NCBI RefSeq assembly: GCF_016919005.1
Contig: NZ_JAFFQE010000009.1
Span: 62,001 to 126,000, forward strand
Source: Desulfopila inferna
GTDB lineage: Bacteria; Desulfobacterota; Desulfobulbia; Desulfobulbales; Desulfocapsaceae
Length of the DNA stretch: 64,000 nucleotides
Direction of reading: 5' to 3'
A program made the translations under genes and the position numbers. This document shows, piece by piece, positions 8,827 to 18,497 of this stretch. The notes beneath the pieces are model-generated. The model ran no database searches and was not told where the DNA came from. It worked only from the letters and a program-made list of their open reading frames with translations. Numbering within the stretch: position 1 is the first letter of the stretch; every line of letters begins with the position of its first letter.

Positions 8827-9075
8827 ATGATGCACTGGTTTGGGAATCACGGCTATGGAATGGGCGGGTTTGGATGGATCTTCATGATACTCTTCTGGAT
8901 CGTAATTTTTGTGCTGATTTTTAATTTCATCAAAATACTGGCGCAAAGGAACCCGGACAGGCATTCGGCTGAAAAATCACATGAAAGTGCCGAGGATATA
9001 CTCAAGAAGAGATACGCCAGAGGAGAAATCAAACGGGAAGAATATGAGCGTATGAAAAAGGATATCTCGTCTTAG
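8827..9075 (+). CDS. Small SHOCT-domain membrane protein
   Basis: This 82-residue protein has a single transmembrane helix (about 14-37, preceded by GYGMGGFGWIFM) and a C-terminal SHOCT motif, EDILKKRYARGEIKREEYE (about 57-75). SHOCT is a short helical module found at the ends of many small bacterial proteins, of unknown role. Such proteins are often encoded beside copper-handling or Met-rich exported proteins, as here. It is followed 22 bases later by the end of the convergent treZ gene. Confidence 0.75.
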   Translation: MMHWFGNHGYGMGGFGWIFMILFWIVIFVLIFNFIKILAQRNPDRHSAEKSHESAEDILKKRYARGEIKREEYERMKKDISS

Positions 9076-9097
9076 TCACTCAACAAGTTATTCCACA

Positions 9098-10843
9098 TCA
9101 GATATCACCGGTGCAAACCAGGATTACCACAGACTCGGGGGGGAGGTGCAGTTCATCGTCAACGGCTGTAATTCCCTCCTGAGAAGCCAGTGCAAACTCC
9201 ATTTCAGCCGTATTGCAGCAGGTGATTTTTCGCGGTGAGTCAGAAAAGTTACAGGCAACGATCATATTTTTGCGGGTCATGGTGAGCCAACGCGCCGATT
9301 CGTCGAAACATACCGAAACATCTTCCATGCGTCCCTCATGCAGCGCCGGCATGGTACGGCGCAGAGCGATGAGATCGCGATACCAGTTGAACATTTCGCT
9401 ATGCAGCTGTTTATTCCGTTCAGCCCAGTCAATTTTTGAACGGTTGAAGGTTTTTTCCGCCTGCGGATCAGGAATTTGATCATCCTGCTGGCCAAAGGAA
9501 GCAAATTCCTCCCGGCGCCCCTGTTTAACTGCCGCTGCCAACTCCTGATCCTGATGATCGGTAAAGTAGAGAAAGGGAGAGGAAGCAGCCCACTCTTCAC
9601 CTTGGAAGATCATAGGGACAAAGGGAGAGGTCATCACCAGCGCCGCTCCAATCTTCAGTAAATCCCAGGAGAGCAGGTGACTTGTACGTTCTCCCAGCCC
9701 CCGGTTACCGATCTGGTCATGGTTCTGAAGGCATCCTACAAAACAGCTGCCTGGCAGTTCTCCGGCCGGACGTCCGTGAACACGATTCCGGTGGATGGAA
9801 TATATGCCGTCAATTTTGAAAACCCTGGTCAGTACCTTGGCAAGATCGGCAAGAGTTCCAAAGTCACGATAGTAGCCATTGTTTTCTCCAGTCAGCACCG
9901 TATGCAGGGTATGATGGAAATCCTCATTCCACTGGGCATCGATGCCATAACCGCCTGCTCCCTTCGAGCGGACAATACGAGGATCATTCAGGTCGCTTTC
10001 GGCGATAAGCACCAGATGACGTCCGGTTTCACCGGCAAGATGCCCTACCTCATCGGCAAGCTGCTCGAGGAAATGGATGGCCGAAATATCCAGAAAGGCA
10101 TGAACTGCATCTATGCGCAGACCGTCGAAATGGTAATCTCGCAGCCACATCAGTGCATTATCCACGAAAAAACGCCGTACTTCATGGCTGTGCGCTCCAT
10201 CCAGATTAACGGCATCTCCCCACGGAGTCATATAACGCTCGGTGAAATAGGGCCCGAAGCGGCTCAGATAGTTTCCTTCGGGTCCAAAATGATTGTAGAC
10301 CACGTCGAGCAAAACGGCAAGTCCACGCCGGTGACAGGCGTCGACCAGACGCTTGAGTCCGTCAGGACCGCCATAGGCGTGATGCGGGGCATAGAGATTG
10401 ACACCGTCATATCCCCAGCCTCTGCTCCCTGAGAATTCGGCAACGGGCATCAGTTCGACATGGGTGATACCGAGATCGATGAGCTGATCAAGATGATCGA
10501 TGGCTCCCTCAAAGGTTCCAGACTCCGAGAAGGTGCCGATGTGCAGCTCATAAATGACGGCCGTCTTCAGCGACGGCGGCCGCCAACATGAATCGGACCA
10601 AGAGAATTTTTCGTGATTCAACCATCGTGAGGGGCCATGAACTCCAGCCGGTTGCCAGCATGAACGGGGATCGGGAAAAGGTCCTTCACCATCTATATAA
10701 AATGCGTAATCAACTCCATGTTCTATAAACGGGGCCTCCACCAGCCACCAGCCGCTCTCCGTAGCAGTCATCCTGAGTAGACGATCACTGCAGGCCAATT
10801 CCACCCGCCGGGCCTGTGGTACCCATACTTCCATGTGTTCCAT
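9098..10843 (-). CDS. treZ: Malto-oligosyltrehalose trehalohydrolase
   Basis: TreZ (581 residues) releases free trehalose from maltooligosyl-trehalose. The order is an N-terminal CBM48-like beta domain (about 1-90), then a GH13 barrel with DVVYNHFGPEGNYL, GLRIDAVHAFLD (catalytic Asp), LIAESDLNDP (catalytic Glu) and QNHDQIGNR (transition-state Asp), and a C-terminal beta domain. It begins one base after the treY stop, with GGAGGGGG before its ATG, so translation is likely coupled. It is the last gene of glgX-treY-treZ, a complete route from glycogen to trehalose, a compatible solute. Confidence 0.93.
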   Translation of the reverse strand: MEHMEVWVPQARRVELACSDRLLRMTATESGWWLVEAPFIEHGVDYAFYIDGEGPFPDPRSCWQPAGVHGPSRWLNHEKFSWSDSCWRPPSLKTAVIYELHIGTFSESGTFEGAIDHLDQLIDLGITHVELMPVAEFSGSRGWGYDGVNLYAPHHAYGGPDGLKRLVDACHRRGLAVLLDVVYNHFGPEGNYLSRFGPYFTERYMTPWGDAVNLDGAHSHEVRRFFVDNALMWLRDYHFDGLRIDAVHAFLDISAIHFLEQLADEVGHLAGETGRHLVLIAESDLNDPRIVRSKGAGGYGIDAQWNEDFHHTLHTVLTGENNGYYRDFGTLADLAKVLTRVFKIDGIYSIHRNRVHGRPAGELPGSCFVGCLQNHDQIGNRGLGERTSHLLSWDLLKIGAALVMTSPFVPMIFQGEEWAASSPFLYFTDHQDQELAAAVKQGRREEFASFGQQDDQIPDPQAEKTFNRSKIDWAERNKQLHSEMFNWYRDLIALRRTMPALHEGRMEDVSVCFDESARWLTMTRKNMIVACNFSDSPRKITCCNTAEMEFALASQEGITAVDDELHLPPESVVILVCTGDI

Positions 10844-10844
10844 G

Positions 10845-13499
10845 TTAATCCCCCTCCTTTACCAGCAGTGCCACCGGGAATCGCGCCATAAGATCCTGCA
10901 GCCGCAGGGTCCCTCCGGAAATCATTTCCCTCGTCATAACATTACACCACTGTCCTTCCGGGACCTGCAGAGATGTATTGCCCCAGTCACCGCCAAGTTT
11001 AATCACCAGACGGGGCACAATCGCCAGAGCCTGTTCTCCCAGAAGACAGGCGACGACATGATCGGATTTCTCGCCCTCTGCCTGAAGGGCGCCATATGCC
11101 GCCTCCGCACCGAAAAGTTCCGGTCTGCTGCGCCGCAAATGCAGGGCCTGCCGCACCACATGCAGTTTGGGCAGGCCTTCATCCATGCGCTGGAGAATTT
11201 CTTCCGCAGTGAGAGACGATATCTGGTCAAGCATTTCTCTGCGCAGATTAAAATCCACCGCGCGGCGGTTATCCGGATCCACCAGACTTAAATCCCAAAG
11301 CTCATTGCCCTGGTATATGTCGGGTACACCTGGTGCCGTTAACTTGAGCAGAGTTTGCGCCAGACTGTTCAGGCGGCCCGGGAAAACAAGCCCCTCAACA
11401 AATTTTTCAAGTTCCCTGCGAAACTCATGGTCCGTCATTACCGCCTTGATAAAGTCCCGCAAGCTCGTTTCATACCCTTCATCCTGGTCGACCCACGATG
11501 TATGTATCTTGGCCTCGCGCACCGCTTTTTCCATGTAGGCGGAGATGCGGTCGAAACCTATGGGCCAGGCCCCCACCAGAGTCTGATAGAAGAAATATTC
11601 GGTATTGCTGTCCAGCTCCCTACCCGGCTGAAGACGCTTATTACCGGTGATCCAGCTCTCCACCGCCTTACCCCAGCGTTGCGGAATTTCGGAAAGCAGT
11701 GCCAGTCTGGCACGCACATCCTCGCTGCGTTTAGTATCATGGGTCGTTGAGCTCAACAGCCCCCAAGGTCTCTTCTTGCGGGCCTCGGCACAATAACTGT
11801 GATACTGTGCCGCCGTGATGCCGAACCGGGAAGGATCTCCACCTACCTCATTGAGGGCTATCAGACGATTGAACCGGTAGAAGGCGGTATCCTCCACACC
11901 TTTGGCCATTGCCGGTCCGGTCAACTGTTGAAAACGCAAAGCCAACTCCCTCTCCCGCGCTTCATCATAGCGAAACAGGAGAAGATCCTTGAGGAAATAG
12001 AAGAGTTCTGGCTCCAGGTCCTTTCTTGCAGCACGGGCGCACTCAATGGCCTGTTCTATGTGCTGCCTGTCGGTTGCACTTCCCTCCGGACGGCTCGGGG
12101 AGAGATAGGTCCTGTAAACAGGAAAACAAACTGCCGTTTCACAGAGGGCATCGTGCAACTCGAGGCGCATATAATCGCGGTGCCGCCGATGGCGTTCGCA
12201 GACTCCTACAAAGAGATCGGTCAGCCTGCTCAGCTCACTTTCCAGCAATTCTCTCAGGACATGACGCTTACAGGAATGAATCACCTCTTCGAGATCTGTA
12301 GGCTCCCCCGTTAATCTGCTATAGAGAGCGGTAAGCGGTGCCTCTCCCGCAGGATCGATGAAGAGTCCAACAACAACATTGAGAAAATCATAGCCGGTGG
12401 TGCCTTCAATCGGCCAGTGGGACGGCAGCTCCTCACCCGGCTCGAGTATTTTTTCCGCGACTATCCAGCTCTCCGGGCAGGCCTGACGCAAACGTTCAAA
12501 ATATTCCGTGGGATCACGTAATCCGTCAGGATGATCTATACGCAGTCCCTGGACCAGACCTTTCCTGAAAAAAGAGATGGGCAGAGCATGGGTTGTCTTG
12601 AATACCTCCTCGTTTTCCATCCTCATTCCCACCAGCTCCTTGATATCAAAGAATCTCCGGTATCCCAGATCCCTGCTTTCCATGCGCCACCTGGCCAGCC
12701 GGTAGTTCTGCTTATCTATGAGGTTATCCAGCTCGTCGATCTCTTTATTTGTCCTCTTGACCTCTTCGTCTATGGCCGCACACACCTCAGACTTCTCTCG
12801 ACACAACTCGCCAAGCAACTGCAGAATAATACCTTTGTCCCGGTGGCGAAGCGCCACAATTTTGCGGTTGGTCGCCGTGGGACGGGGCAGCCTGCCGCAG
12901 CTGTCGGCTAAATAGGCGAGAAGATCCGAGGAGCTGCTTTGTGCCGCTCTGCCGAGGAGTTCGGCCAGGCTGGAAGGACACACCGGAAATGAATTGTCAT
13001 AGTAATGAAGGGTGAAGATCCCTTCATTGTAAGCAAGAGTGATCTCTCCGTTTTCAAGAACACGTCCGTAATGATCACCGAGCACCGGCAGGAGAACCTT
13101 GTTGGGCCAGCGTTCCTCGGAGGAATCCCAGTCAACATCGAAGAAGGCGGCATAACGGCTCGACGGTCCGTTCTCCAGGACATCCCACCAGAAGGGATTC
13201 TCCCGACCGGCAATAGCCGTATGATTCGGGACAATGTCGATCATCTGCCCCAGACCGGCAGACTTGAGTTCTTCGCATAACCTGGCGTGCATCTCTTCCC
13301 CGCCAAGCTGAAAATTTATACGCCGGGGATCGACGATATCATAACCGTGAGTGCTCCCGATCCGCGCCTGCAGGTAGGGCGAGGCAAAGAAATGGCTGAT
13401 ACCGAGTTCGGCAAGATAGCCGATAATACCAGTCGCCTGGGAGAAACCGAATTCTGGCTGGAGCTGAATACGATAAGTGGCATGGGGAATAGGCTTCAA
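10845..13499 (-). CDS. treY: Malto-oligosyltrehalose synthase
   Basis: TreY (884 residues) converts the reducing-end alpha-1,4 bond of a maltodextrin to an alpha,alpha-1,1 bond, giving maltooligosyl-trehalose. Typical GH13 blocks are YRIQLQPEFGF at the N-terminus, DIVPNH, GLRIDHPDGLRDP with the catalytic Asp, VAEKILEPGEELP with the catalytic Glu, and STTHDTKRSED. Length matches the family. The start is TTG with AGGAG about 10 bases upstream; no better start is visible. It lies between glgX and treZ, separated from glgX by a 105-base gap that contains a copy of the dispersed structured repeat. Confidence 0.93.
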   Translation of the reverse strand: MKPIPHATYRIQLQPEFGFSQATGIIGYLAELGISHFFASPYLQARIGSTHGYDIVDPRRINFQLGGEEMHARLCEELKSAGLGQMIDIVPNHTAIAGRENPFWWDVLENGPSSRYAAFFDVDWDSSEERWPNKVLLPVLGDHYGRVLENGEITLAYNEGIFTLHYYDNSFPVCPSSLAELLGRAAQSSSSDLLAYLADSCGRLPRPTATNRKIVALRHRDKGIILQLLGELCREKSEVCAAIDEEVKRTNKEIDELDNLIDKQNYRLARWRMESRDLGYRRFFDIKELVGMRMENEEVFKTTHALPISFFRKGLVQGLRIDHPDGLRDPTEYFERLRQACPESWIVAEKILEPGEELPSHWPIEGTTGYDFLNVVVGLFIDPAGEAPLTALYSRLTGEPTDLEEVIHSCKRHVLRELLESELSRLTDLFVGVCERHRRHRDYMRLELHDALCETAVCFPVYRTYLSPSRPEGSATDRQHIEQAIECARAARKDLEPELFYFLKDLLLFRYDEARERELALRFQQLTGPAMAKGVEDTAFYRFNRLIALNEVGGDPSRFGITAAQYHSYCAEARKKRPWGLLSSTTHDTKRSEDVRARLALLSEIPQRWGKAVESWITGNKRLQPGRELDSNTEYFFYQTLVGAWPIGFDRISAYMEKAVREAKIHTSWVDQDEGYETSLRDFIKAVMTDHEFRRELEKFVEGLVFPGRLNSLAQTLLKLTAPGVPDIYQGNELWDLSLVDPDNRRAVDFNLRREMLDQISSLTAEEILQRMDEGLPKLHVVRQALHLRRSRPELFGAEAAYGALQAEGEKSDHVVACLLGEQALAIVPRLVIKLGGDWGNTSLQVPEGQWCNVMTREMISGGTLRLQDLMARFPVALLVKEGD

Positions 13500-13522
13500 T
13501 TATACATCTCCTTTCACGAACG

Positions 13523-13607
13523 TTTACAGTACCCCATGAGGGGTATAAGCACCTTTAAACAGATTATTTTCTTGCTAAAAAACAAGAAAATAATCTGTAA
13601 GGTGCTA
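13523..13607 (+). repeat. Structured dispersed repeat, unit A (between glgX and treY)
   Basis: This unit begins TTTACAG, followed by hairpin TACCCC-ATGA-GGGGTA (13530-13545) and TAAG. A closing stem, AGCACCTT (13548-13555) with AAGGTGCT (13599-13606), encloses a further perfect 16-bp hairpin (13559-13574 with 13583-13598). Its last three bases, CTA on the plus strand, are the TAG stop codon of glgX on the minus strand. It is clearly homologous to unit D1 near 36 kb, including inner sequence, but the closing stem differs by paired changes. The upstream CCCAGCTGAGCTGG box present in B, C1 and D1 is missing here. Confidence 0.8.
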
Positions 13608-15716
13608 ATCGTCCTGGCCATCTGCGGTACGCAGAACACACCATGATCGAGACTCAATTTTTATGCGGTCGCCTGCTGCATATTCTGTTTCTGCTTTTTC
13701 ATCCCAGCCGGTATCGGTATCAAAAACAAACAGCCAGCTGCTGCCCCATGGAGAGCCCGGCAGGGTGCAGTTCTGAGGCTCATGATGAGCGTTGATCAGG
13801 ATATAAAAATTATCATCGGAGAGAGGCTCTCTGTGTGGATTGGGATTCTGGATGGCGCCGTTTAAGAAAATACCCAGGGTGTTGGTACGTCCCTGGTGCC
13901 AGTCTTCCTCGGTCATCTCTTCACCCTTTATGGTGAACCAGGCTATATCCCGCGTTTCACTGTCATGAATGGGCTTGCCCTGAAACCAGCCGCGCCTGCG
14001 AAATGCTGGATGGCTTTTGCGGAACTGGATAAGCCGCCGGCAAAAATCGAGAAGATCCTCATCGACGTTATCCCAATCATACCAGGTCAACTCATTATCC
14101 TGGCAATAGGCATTATTGTTTCCCTTTTGGGTCCGGCCGATTTCATCTCCTCCAGCAAGCATCGGCACTCCCTGAGAAAGCAGCAGAGTGGCCAGAAAAT
14201 TCCTTCTCTGCCGCCGCCGCAGCCTGATTATGTCTTTATTGGTCGTAGGGCCCTCGGCACCACAATTCCATGAGCGGTTATGATCATCGCCATCATGGTT
14301 ATTTTCACCGTTGGCAAGATTGTGCTTTTCATTGTAGCTTACCAAATCCGTCAGGGTGAAGCCGTCGTGTGCGGTGATGAAATTGATGCTGGCAGATGGC
14401 AGACGCGAGGAATTTTCATAGAGATCCGAGCTGCCGGTGAAACGGGAGGCAAATTCCTGCAGAGTCTGTTCCTCACCTCGCCACAGATCGCGGATGCAAT
14501 CGCGGTACTTGCCGTTCCACTCCGTCCAGACCGGCGGAAAATTACCGACCTGGTATCCACCTTCTCCGATATCCCATGGCTCAGCTATCAGCTTGACCTG
14601 ATTGATCACGGGATCCTGCTGGATAATATCGAAGAATGCCGAAAGCCGATCGACATCATGCAGCTCACGTGCCAGCGCAGACGCCAGATCAAAGCGGAAA
14701 CCGTCAATATGCATCTCCTGAATCCAGTAGCGCAGCGAGTCCATAATGAGCTGAAGAACATGAGGATTGCGCATGTTGAGGCTGTTGCCGCAGCCGGTAT
14801 AATCCATGTAATACTGTTTTTCTTCCGTAAGTCGATAATAATAGGCGTTGTCTATACTCTTGAAACTAAATACCGGGCCCAGATGATTACCCTCGGCAGT
14901 ATGGTTATAGACAACATCGAGGATGACCTCGATTCCAGCCTGATGCAGGGACTTCACCATCTGTTTGAATTCGGCAACCGCACTGCCCGCATGTTCATCG
15001 GAGACATATTCATCATGGGGAGCAAAATAGCAGATACTGTTGTAGCCCCAGTAATTCCGCAACCCCTGATCAATCAGGTTCTTATCGTGGATAAAATAAT
15101 GGATCGGCATAAGTTCGACCGCCGTGATCCCCAGTTGGGTAAAATGATCGATGATTGCCGGATGGGCGAGCCCCGCATAGGTGCCCCGGAGTTCCTCGGG
15201 CACATCGGGATGATTCATGGTCAGTCCTTTTACATGAGTCTCATAAATAATGGTTTCATGCCAGGGAATTCGAAGAGTACGGTCCCCATCCCAGTTAAAA
15301 AACGGTTGGTGAACTACGCAACGGGGCATGTAGGGACCACTGTCCCTATCGCTGCGGGTCTGGAAGCCCTTGCCGAAGCGATAGGGAAAAACTGCTTCAT
15401 GCCAGTGAACACGGCCGTCGATGGCTTTGGTATACGGATCTAAAAGAAGCTTGGAGGAGTTGCACCGATGTCCCTCCTCCGGATTCCACGGTCCGTGGAC
15501 TCTGTAGGCATAACGCTGGCCCGGCTCTATTGTGGGGAGGTATCCATGCCAGCAATATCCGCTCACATCCTCCAGCTCCAAACTGGTTACTTTGCCGTTA
15601 TCATCGAACAAACATAATTCAACACGTTCGGCAATCTCGGAAAACAAAGAGAAATTTGTGCCTGCACCGTCAAAGGTGGCGCCTAGCGGATAAGGCTGAC
15701 CTGCCAATAGTCTCAT
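13605..15716 (-). CDS. glgX: Glycogen debranching enzyme (GlgX/TreX)
   Basis: This 703-residue GH13 isoamylase-type enzyme cleaves alpha-1,6 branches in glycogen, producing linear maltodextrins for TreY. It has the N-terminal CBM48 domain (GATFDGAGTNFSLFS), then DVVYNHTAEGNHLGP, GFRFDLASAL with the nucleophile Asp, LIAEPWDIGEGGYQ with the acid Glu, and ITAHDGFTLTDLVSYN. The start is ATG with GGAGG 8-9 bases upstream. It is the first gene of the minus-strand trehalose operon, so treX would be an equally good name. Its TAG stop codon coincides with the end of structured repeat A. Confidence 0.93.
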   Translation of the reverse strand: MRLLAGQPYPLGATFDGAGTNFSLFSEIAERVELCLFDDNGKVTSLELEDVSGYCWHGYLPTIEPGQRYAYRVHGPWNPEEGHRCNSSKLLLDPYTKAIDGRVHWHEAVFPYRFGKGFQTRSDRDSGPYMPRCVVHQPFFNWDGDRTLRIPWHETIIYETHVKGLTMNHPDVPEELRGTYAGLAHPAIIDHFTQLGITAVELMPIHYFIHDKNLIDQGLRNYWGYNSICYFAPHDEYVSDEHAGSAVAEFKQMVKSLHQAGIEVILDVVYNHTAEGNHLGPVFSFKSIDNAYYYRLTEEKQYYMDYTGCGNSLNMRNPHVLQLIMDSLRYWIQEMHIDGFRFDLASALARELHDVDRLSAFFDIIQQDPVINQVKLIAEPWDIGEGGYQVGNFPPVWTEWNGKYRDCIRDLWRGEEQTLQEFASRFTGSSDLYENSSRLPSASINFITAHDGFTLTDLVSYNEKHNLANGENNHDGDDHNRSWNCGAEGPTTNKDIIRLRRRQRRNFLATLLLSQGVPMLAGGDEIGRTQKGNNNAYCQDNELTWYDWDNVDEDLLDFCRRLIQFRKSHPAFRRRGWFQGKPIHDSETRDIAWFTIKGEEMTEEDWHQGRTNTLGIFLNGAIQNPNPHREPLSDDNFYILINAHHEPQNCTLPGSPWGSSWLFVFDTDTGWDEKAETEYAAGDRIKIESRSWCVLRTADGQDD

Positions 15717-16248
15717 CTTGGATTTTCCTCCGAATACTCTGTTGGGTTTGTGGTAGGAGATTCCATCTTTCTTATCAATTTGAATTATACAATTTATATG
15801 CCATGCCTAATGTTTTCTTTCCGGTGCAAAAGCACCAGCTGAAAAAAATCCCATGTCCGAATTATAGGCTAATGGCTGCGGTGCGAAGCATTTTTCCCAG
15901 TATAGGATAGCGGAGACATTGAAATCGCTTATTCGTCAATAGATACTGGTTACAGTATATCACAATATCAACTGCTTGAAGAAAAATACCATCCAAGGAC
16001 CGAAACACAGTGATCGTTTACGATGTCATACCTGACTTGAAATGTTGTCCGATACAATCGGACACAGACATTTAATTCAACAAAGCATCAGAGCAGAGGC
16101 TTCCCCCGGCATGAGGTATAATTGGATAGTGATTGTTGATTTATTCCGAGGTGGTTTTAACTTTATATCAGACTCTTCTTTTTGCAAAACGTAAAAGTCG
16201 GAGGTTTCAGGACTCCGGCAACTATAATTTTTCCGAAGAGAGGGATAT
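15717..16248. other. Divergent intergenic region between glgX and the PHP-APH gene
   Basis: In these 532 AT-rich bases no gene, RNA or clear repeat is seen. Promoters for the divergent genes on either side should lie here, but no hexamer pair stands out. AGAGAGGG about 6 bases before the GTG at 16249 is the ribosome-binding site of the next gene. Confidence 0.4.
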
Positions 16249-17781
16249 GTGATTCTAGAAATCCATTGCCACACTATTGAGAAATCCAAGTGCAGTTTCG
16301 TCAGGGCGCGAGATTTAATTGCCCGAGCATTTGAGATAGGTATGGACGGTGTAATTCTGACTGATCATCATTACATGTGGTCGGCGGAAAAACTACAGAA
16401 GGTCAGGAGCGAATCCGGCGTCCCTGCTCATTTTCTGATTGTCTCCGGTCAGGAAACTACCACTTCAGACGGTATTGATGTGCTGGTATATGGAGCTGAC
16501 CAAATCTTCAAAAAAGGAACCGCGGTGCACGATATTCGGAAAGCATGTCCGGATGCCGCCGTTGTCTGGGCTCATCCTTATCGTAAGGGAGGTCAGCCCG
16601 ACCGGGAACAGCTCACCGATGAGATGTTCGACGCCATAGAAATTCTCAACTCAAATCATACATTTTCAGAGACGCATCGAGCCATAAATGACTGGCATAC
16701 CATGAAATTCACGGCAACCGCAGGAACAGACGCCCACGCCCTCTCCTACGTCGGCACCTATCCCACGGTTCTGGAACATCCGGTCGACAGCGTAGAGCAG
16801 TTTGCCGAAGAGATAAAGGCAGGCCGCTGTCACCCCTATTTTAAAGAAGTACGCCGGGAAGGAACCACCCACACCAAAGTCAAGGAAATCACCGTAGGCC
16901 CACGACATGAAAAGCGGAGGGCCTTTATTGTCAAGGAGTATGAAGAAACCGAAGCCTGGCAAAACGGAGATCGTTCCTACCGCATCATGACGGCAATCCG
17001 CCACAATGGCTTCGATCGTGGATCGTGCAGGATTCCCGAACCCTTGGAAGGGGATCAGAATCATAAAATTCTGATAGAGGAAAAGGCCGAGGGGGAGAAT
17101 CTATTCGATGTCGTTCTTCATGGTGATGAGCAAACTGCACGGCAGGGCCTGAAGCTAACGGCAACATGGCTGGCCAAGCTGCATAACCTACGGTTGAAAG
17201 TGACTCCTGACGGTGAATTCCCTGCGATTGAAACGGATCGAATCAACTGGTATGTCAAGGGTCTCCATGAAAATGACCATCCTCATCGCCACCGGGTTCA
17301 GGAAATATGCGACCAAGTCCTTAAGGCGGAACTACAGCTTATCCGGTCACATCCTCAGTGGCTGGTGCAAAGCCATGGAGATTTTCATCTGAAGAACATT
17401 CTGTTCCACAACGACAAAGGGAATCCCTGTATCATCGTGATTGACTTTGACAGCTCCTACAGTCTTCCTCAAGCTTTTGATGTCGGTACCTTCCTAGCTC
17501 AGTATGAAAATATGTTTTTTCGTCATCCTCATATTCTCACCAAAGCTCCAGGGCATCTCTTCCTGCAGACTTATGAAAATGAAATAAATGGATTACCTCA
17601 TAATTTTCGTCAACAGGTTCATCTCTTCCAGGCGCGAACCTGCCTGAGTGTTCTGTACTACTTAAATAAGGTGGGTTTGGGTGGATCGGAAAATTTTTGG
17701 ACAATTCTGCTTTCTGCCGAAAAATCACTGGCCATATTCACTCACGCGCGGATAGCCGGTGCCGCAGAAGAGACCAGCTGA
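16249..17781 (+). CDS. PHP phosphoesterase / APH-type kinase fusion protein
   Basis: This 510-residue protein joins two domains. Residues about 1-205 are a PHP metal-dependent phosphoesterase: EIHCHT at the N-terminus, GVILTDHH, SGQET, WAHPY and GTDAH provide the metal-binding His, Asp and Glu residues. Residues about 215-500 are an aminoglycoside/choline-kinase-type phosphotransferase with the catalytic HGDFHLKNILF and the metal-binding VIDFDSS. The frame is continuous, without a stop or shift at the junction. The start is GTG with a purine-rich site upstream. It lies divergent to the trehalose operon, and the two may or may not be related. The substrate is unknown; one possibility is opposing phosphorylation and dephosphorylation of a small molecule. 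Confidence 0.75.
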   Translation: MILEIHCHTIEKSKCSFVRARDLIARAFEIGMDGVILTDHHYMWSAEKLQKVRSESGVPAHFLIVSGQETTTSDGIDVLVYGADQIFKKGTAVHDIRKACPDAAVVWAHPYRKGGQPDREQLTDEMFDAIEILNSNHTFSETHRAINDWHTMKFTATAGTDAHALSYVGTYPTVLEHPVDSVEQFAEEIKAGRCHPYFKEVRREGTTHTKVKEITVGPRHEKRRAFIVKEYEETEAWQNGDRSYRIMTAIRHNGFDRGSCRIPEPLEGDQNHKILIEEKAEGENLFDVVLHGDEQTARQGLKLTATWLAKLHNLRLKVTPDGEFPAIETDRINWYVKGLHENDHPHRHRVQEICDQVLKAELQLIRSHPQWLVQSHGDFHLKNILFHNDKGNPCIIVIDFDSSYSLPQAFDVGTFLAQYENMFFRHPHILTKAPGHLFLQTYENEINGLPHNFRQQVHLFQARTCLSVLYYLNKVGLGGSENFWTILLSAEKSLAIFTHARIAGAAEETS

Positions 17782-17884
17782 ATCAGATTACTTCCTCGCT
17801 ACACTCCAACCAAATGGTAGCCATGCAACTGATAGTCAGGTAATTCTGGTCTGCGACAACGGATCCTGCTCTCAGGTACCGGGA

Positions 17885-18247
17885 TCAACTGCTCTTTTTT
17901 TTATGAAATTCGATACAGCGGCCTGCCTTTGTCGGGCAACTGGTCCGGGCGGCTTCTCCTCCATCTGCATTGCCAAGAAGATTGATGGCTTGCAGCAGTC
18001 CATTAGGCCCGTAGAACGAATCCATAAGCATATCGTGTATCCGGATGCAGGAAGATAAAGCATTCGGCGAGGTTCGCCGTACAGCATCTATTTTCCATTG
18101 CAGCTGACGACTGCGATGCCGATATTGGGCGGGCTGGCTCATGATCAATTCCTCTATAGCTGCTTTCCTCTCCCTTTCAAATTTTTCCGGATTTTGACGA
18201 GCCAATTTAACCCACTCCTCCCAGTCTGCAATTGAATTCATCTCCAT
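17885..18247 (-). CDS. DUF3135-like small protein
   Basis: This protein is about 120 residues long, has no signal peptide, and is rich in charged helices at the start (WEEWVKLARQNPEKFE). The start at 18247 is chosen because GGAGAGG lies 5 bases upstream; the frame is open further upstream without such a site. The pattern (a short helix, then QLQWKIDAVRR, then IRIHDMLMDSFYGPNG) resembles the DUF3135 family of proteobacterial small proteins, whose role is unknown. It converges with the PHP-APH gene and lies downstream of, but probably apart from, the minus-strand ABC operon. Confidence 0.55.
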   Translation of the reverse strand: MEMNSIADWEEWVKLARQNPEKFERERKAAIEELIMSQPAQYRHRSRQLQWKIDAVRRTSPNALSSCIRIHDMLMDSFYGPNGLLQAINLLGNADGGEAARTSCPTKAGRCIEFHKKKSS

Positions 18248-18497
18248 AATTGCCTCTCCTGATCGGTAATTTACCTGCTTTCTTGTGTGCTTCCGGCGCT
18301 GCGCAAGAACATTGCATTTTTCCAAACCTCACACTCCTGGAAGAGATAAAGCAAAAAACATGCCGATAGAGCCTGAGGTACGTGCCGCTGTTTCGCAGAA
18401 TTTCCAGACGATCATTGCCGCAAATATGGCCTGAGCCAAAGGTATTTTCCAATTATACAGGACAGCTTTCCAGCAGGAGAGGATTAGTGAAAGGTTC

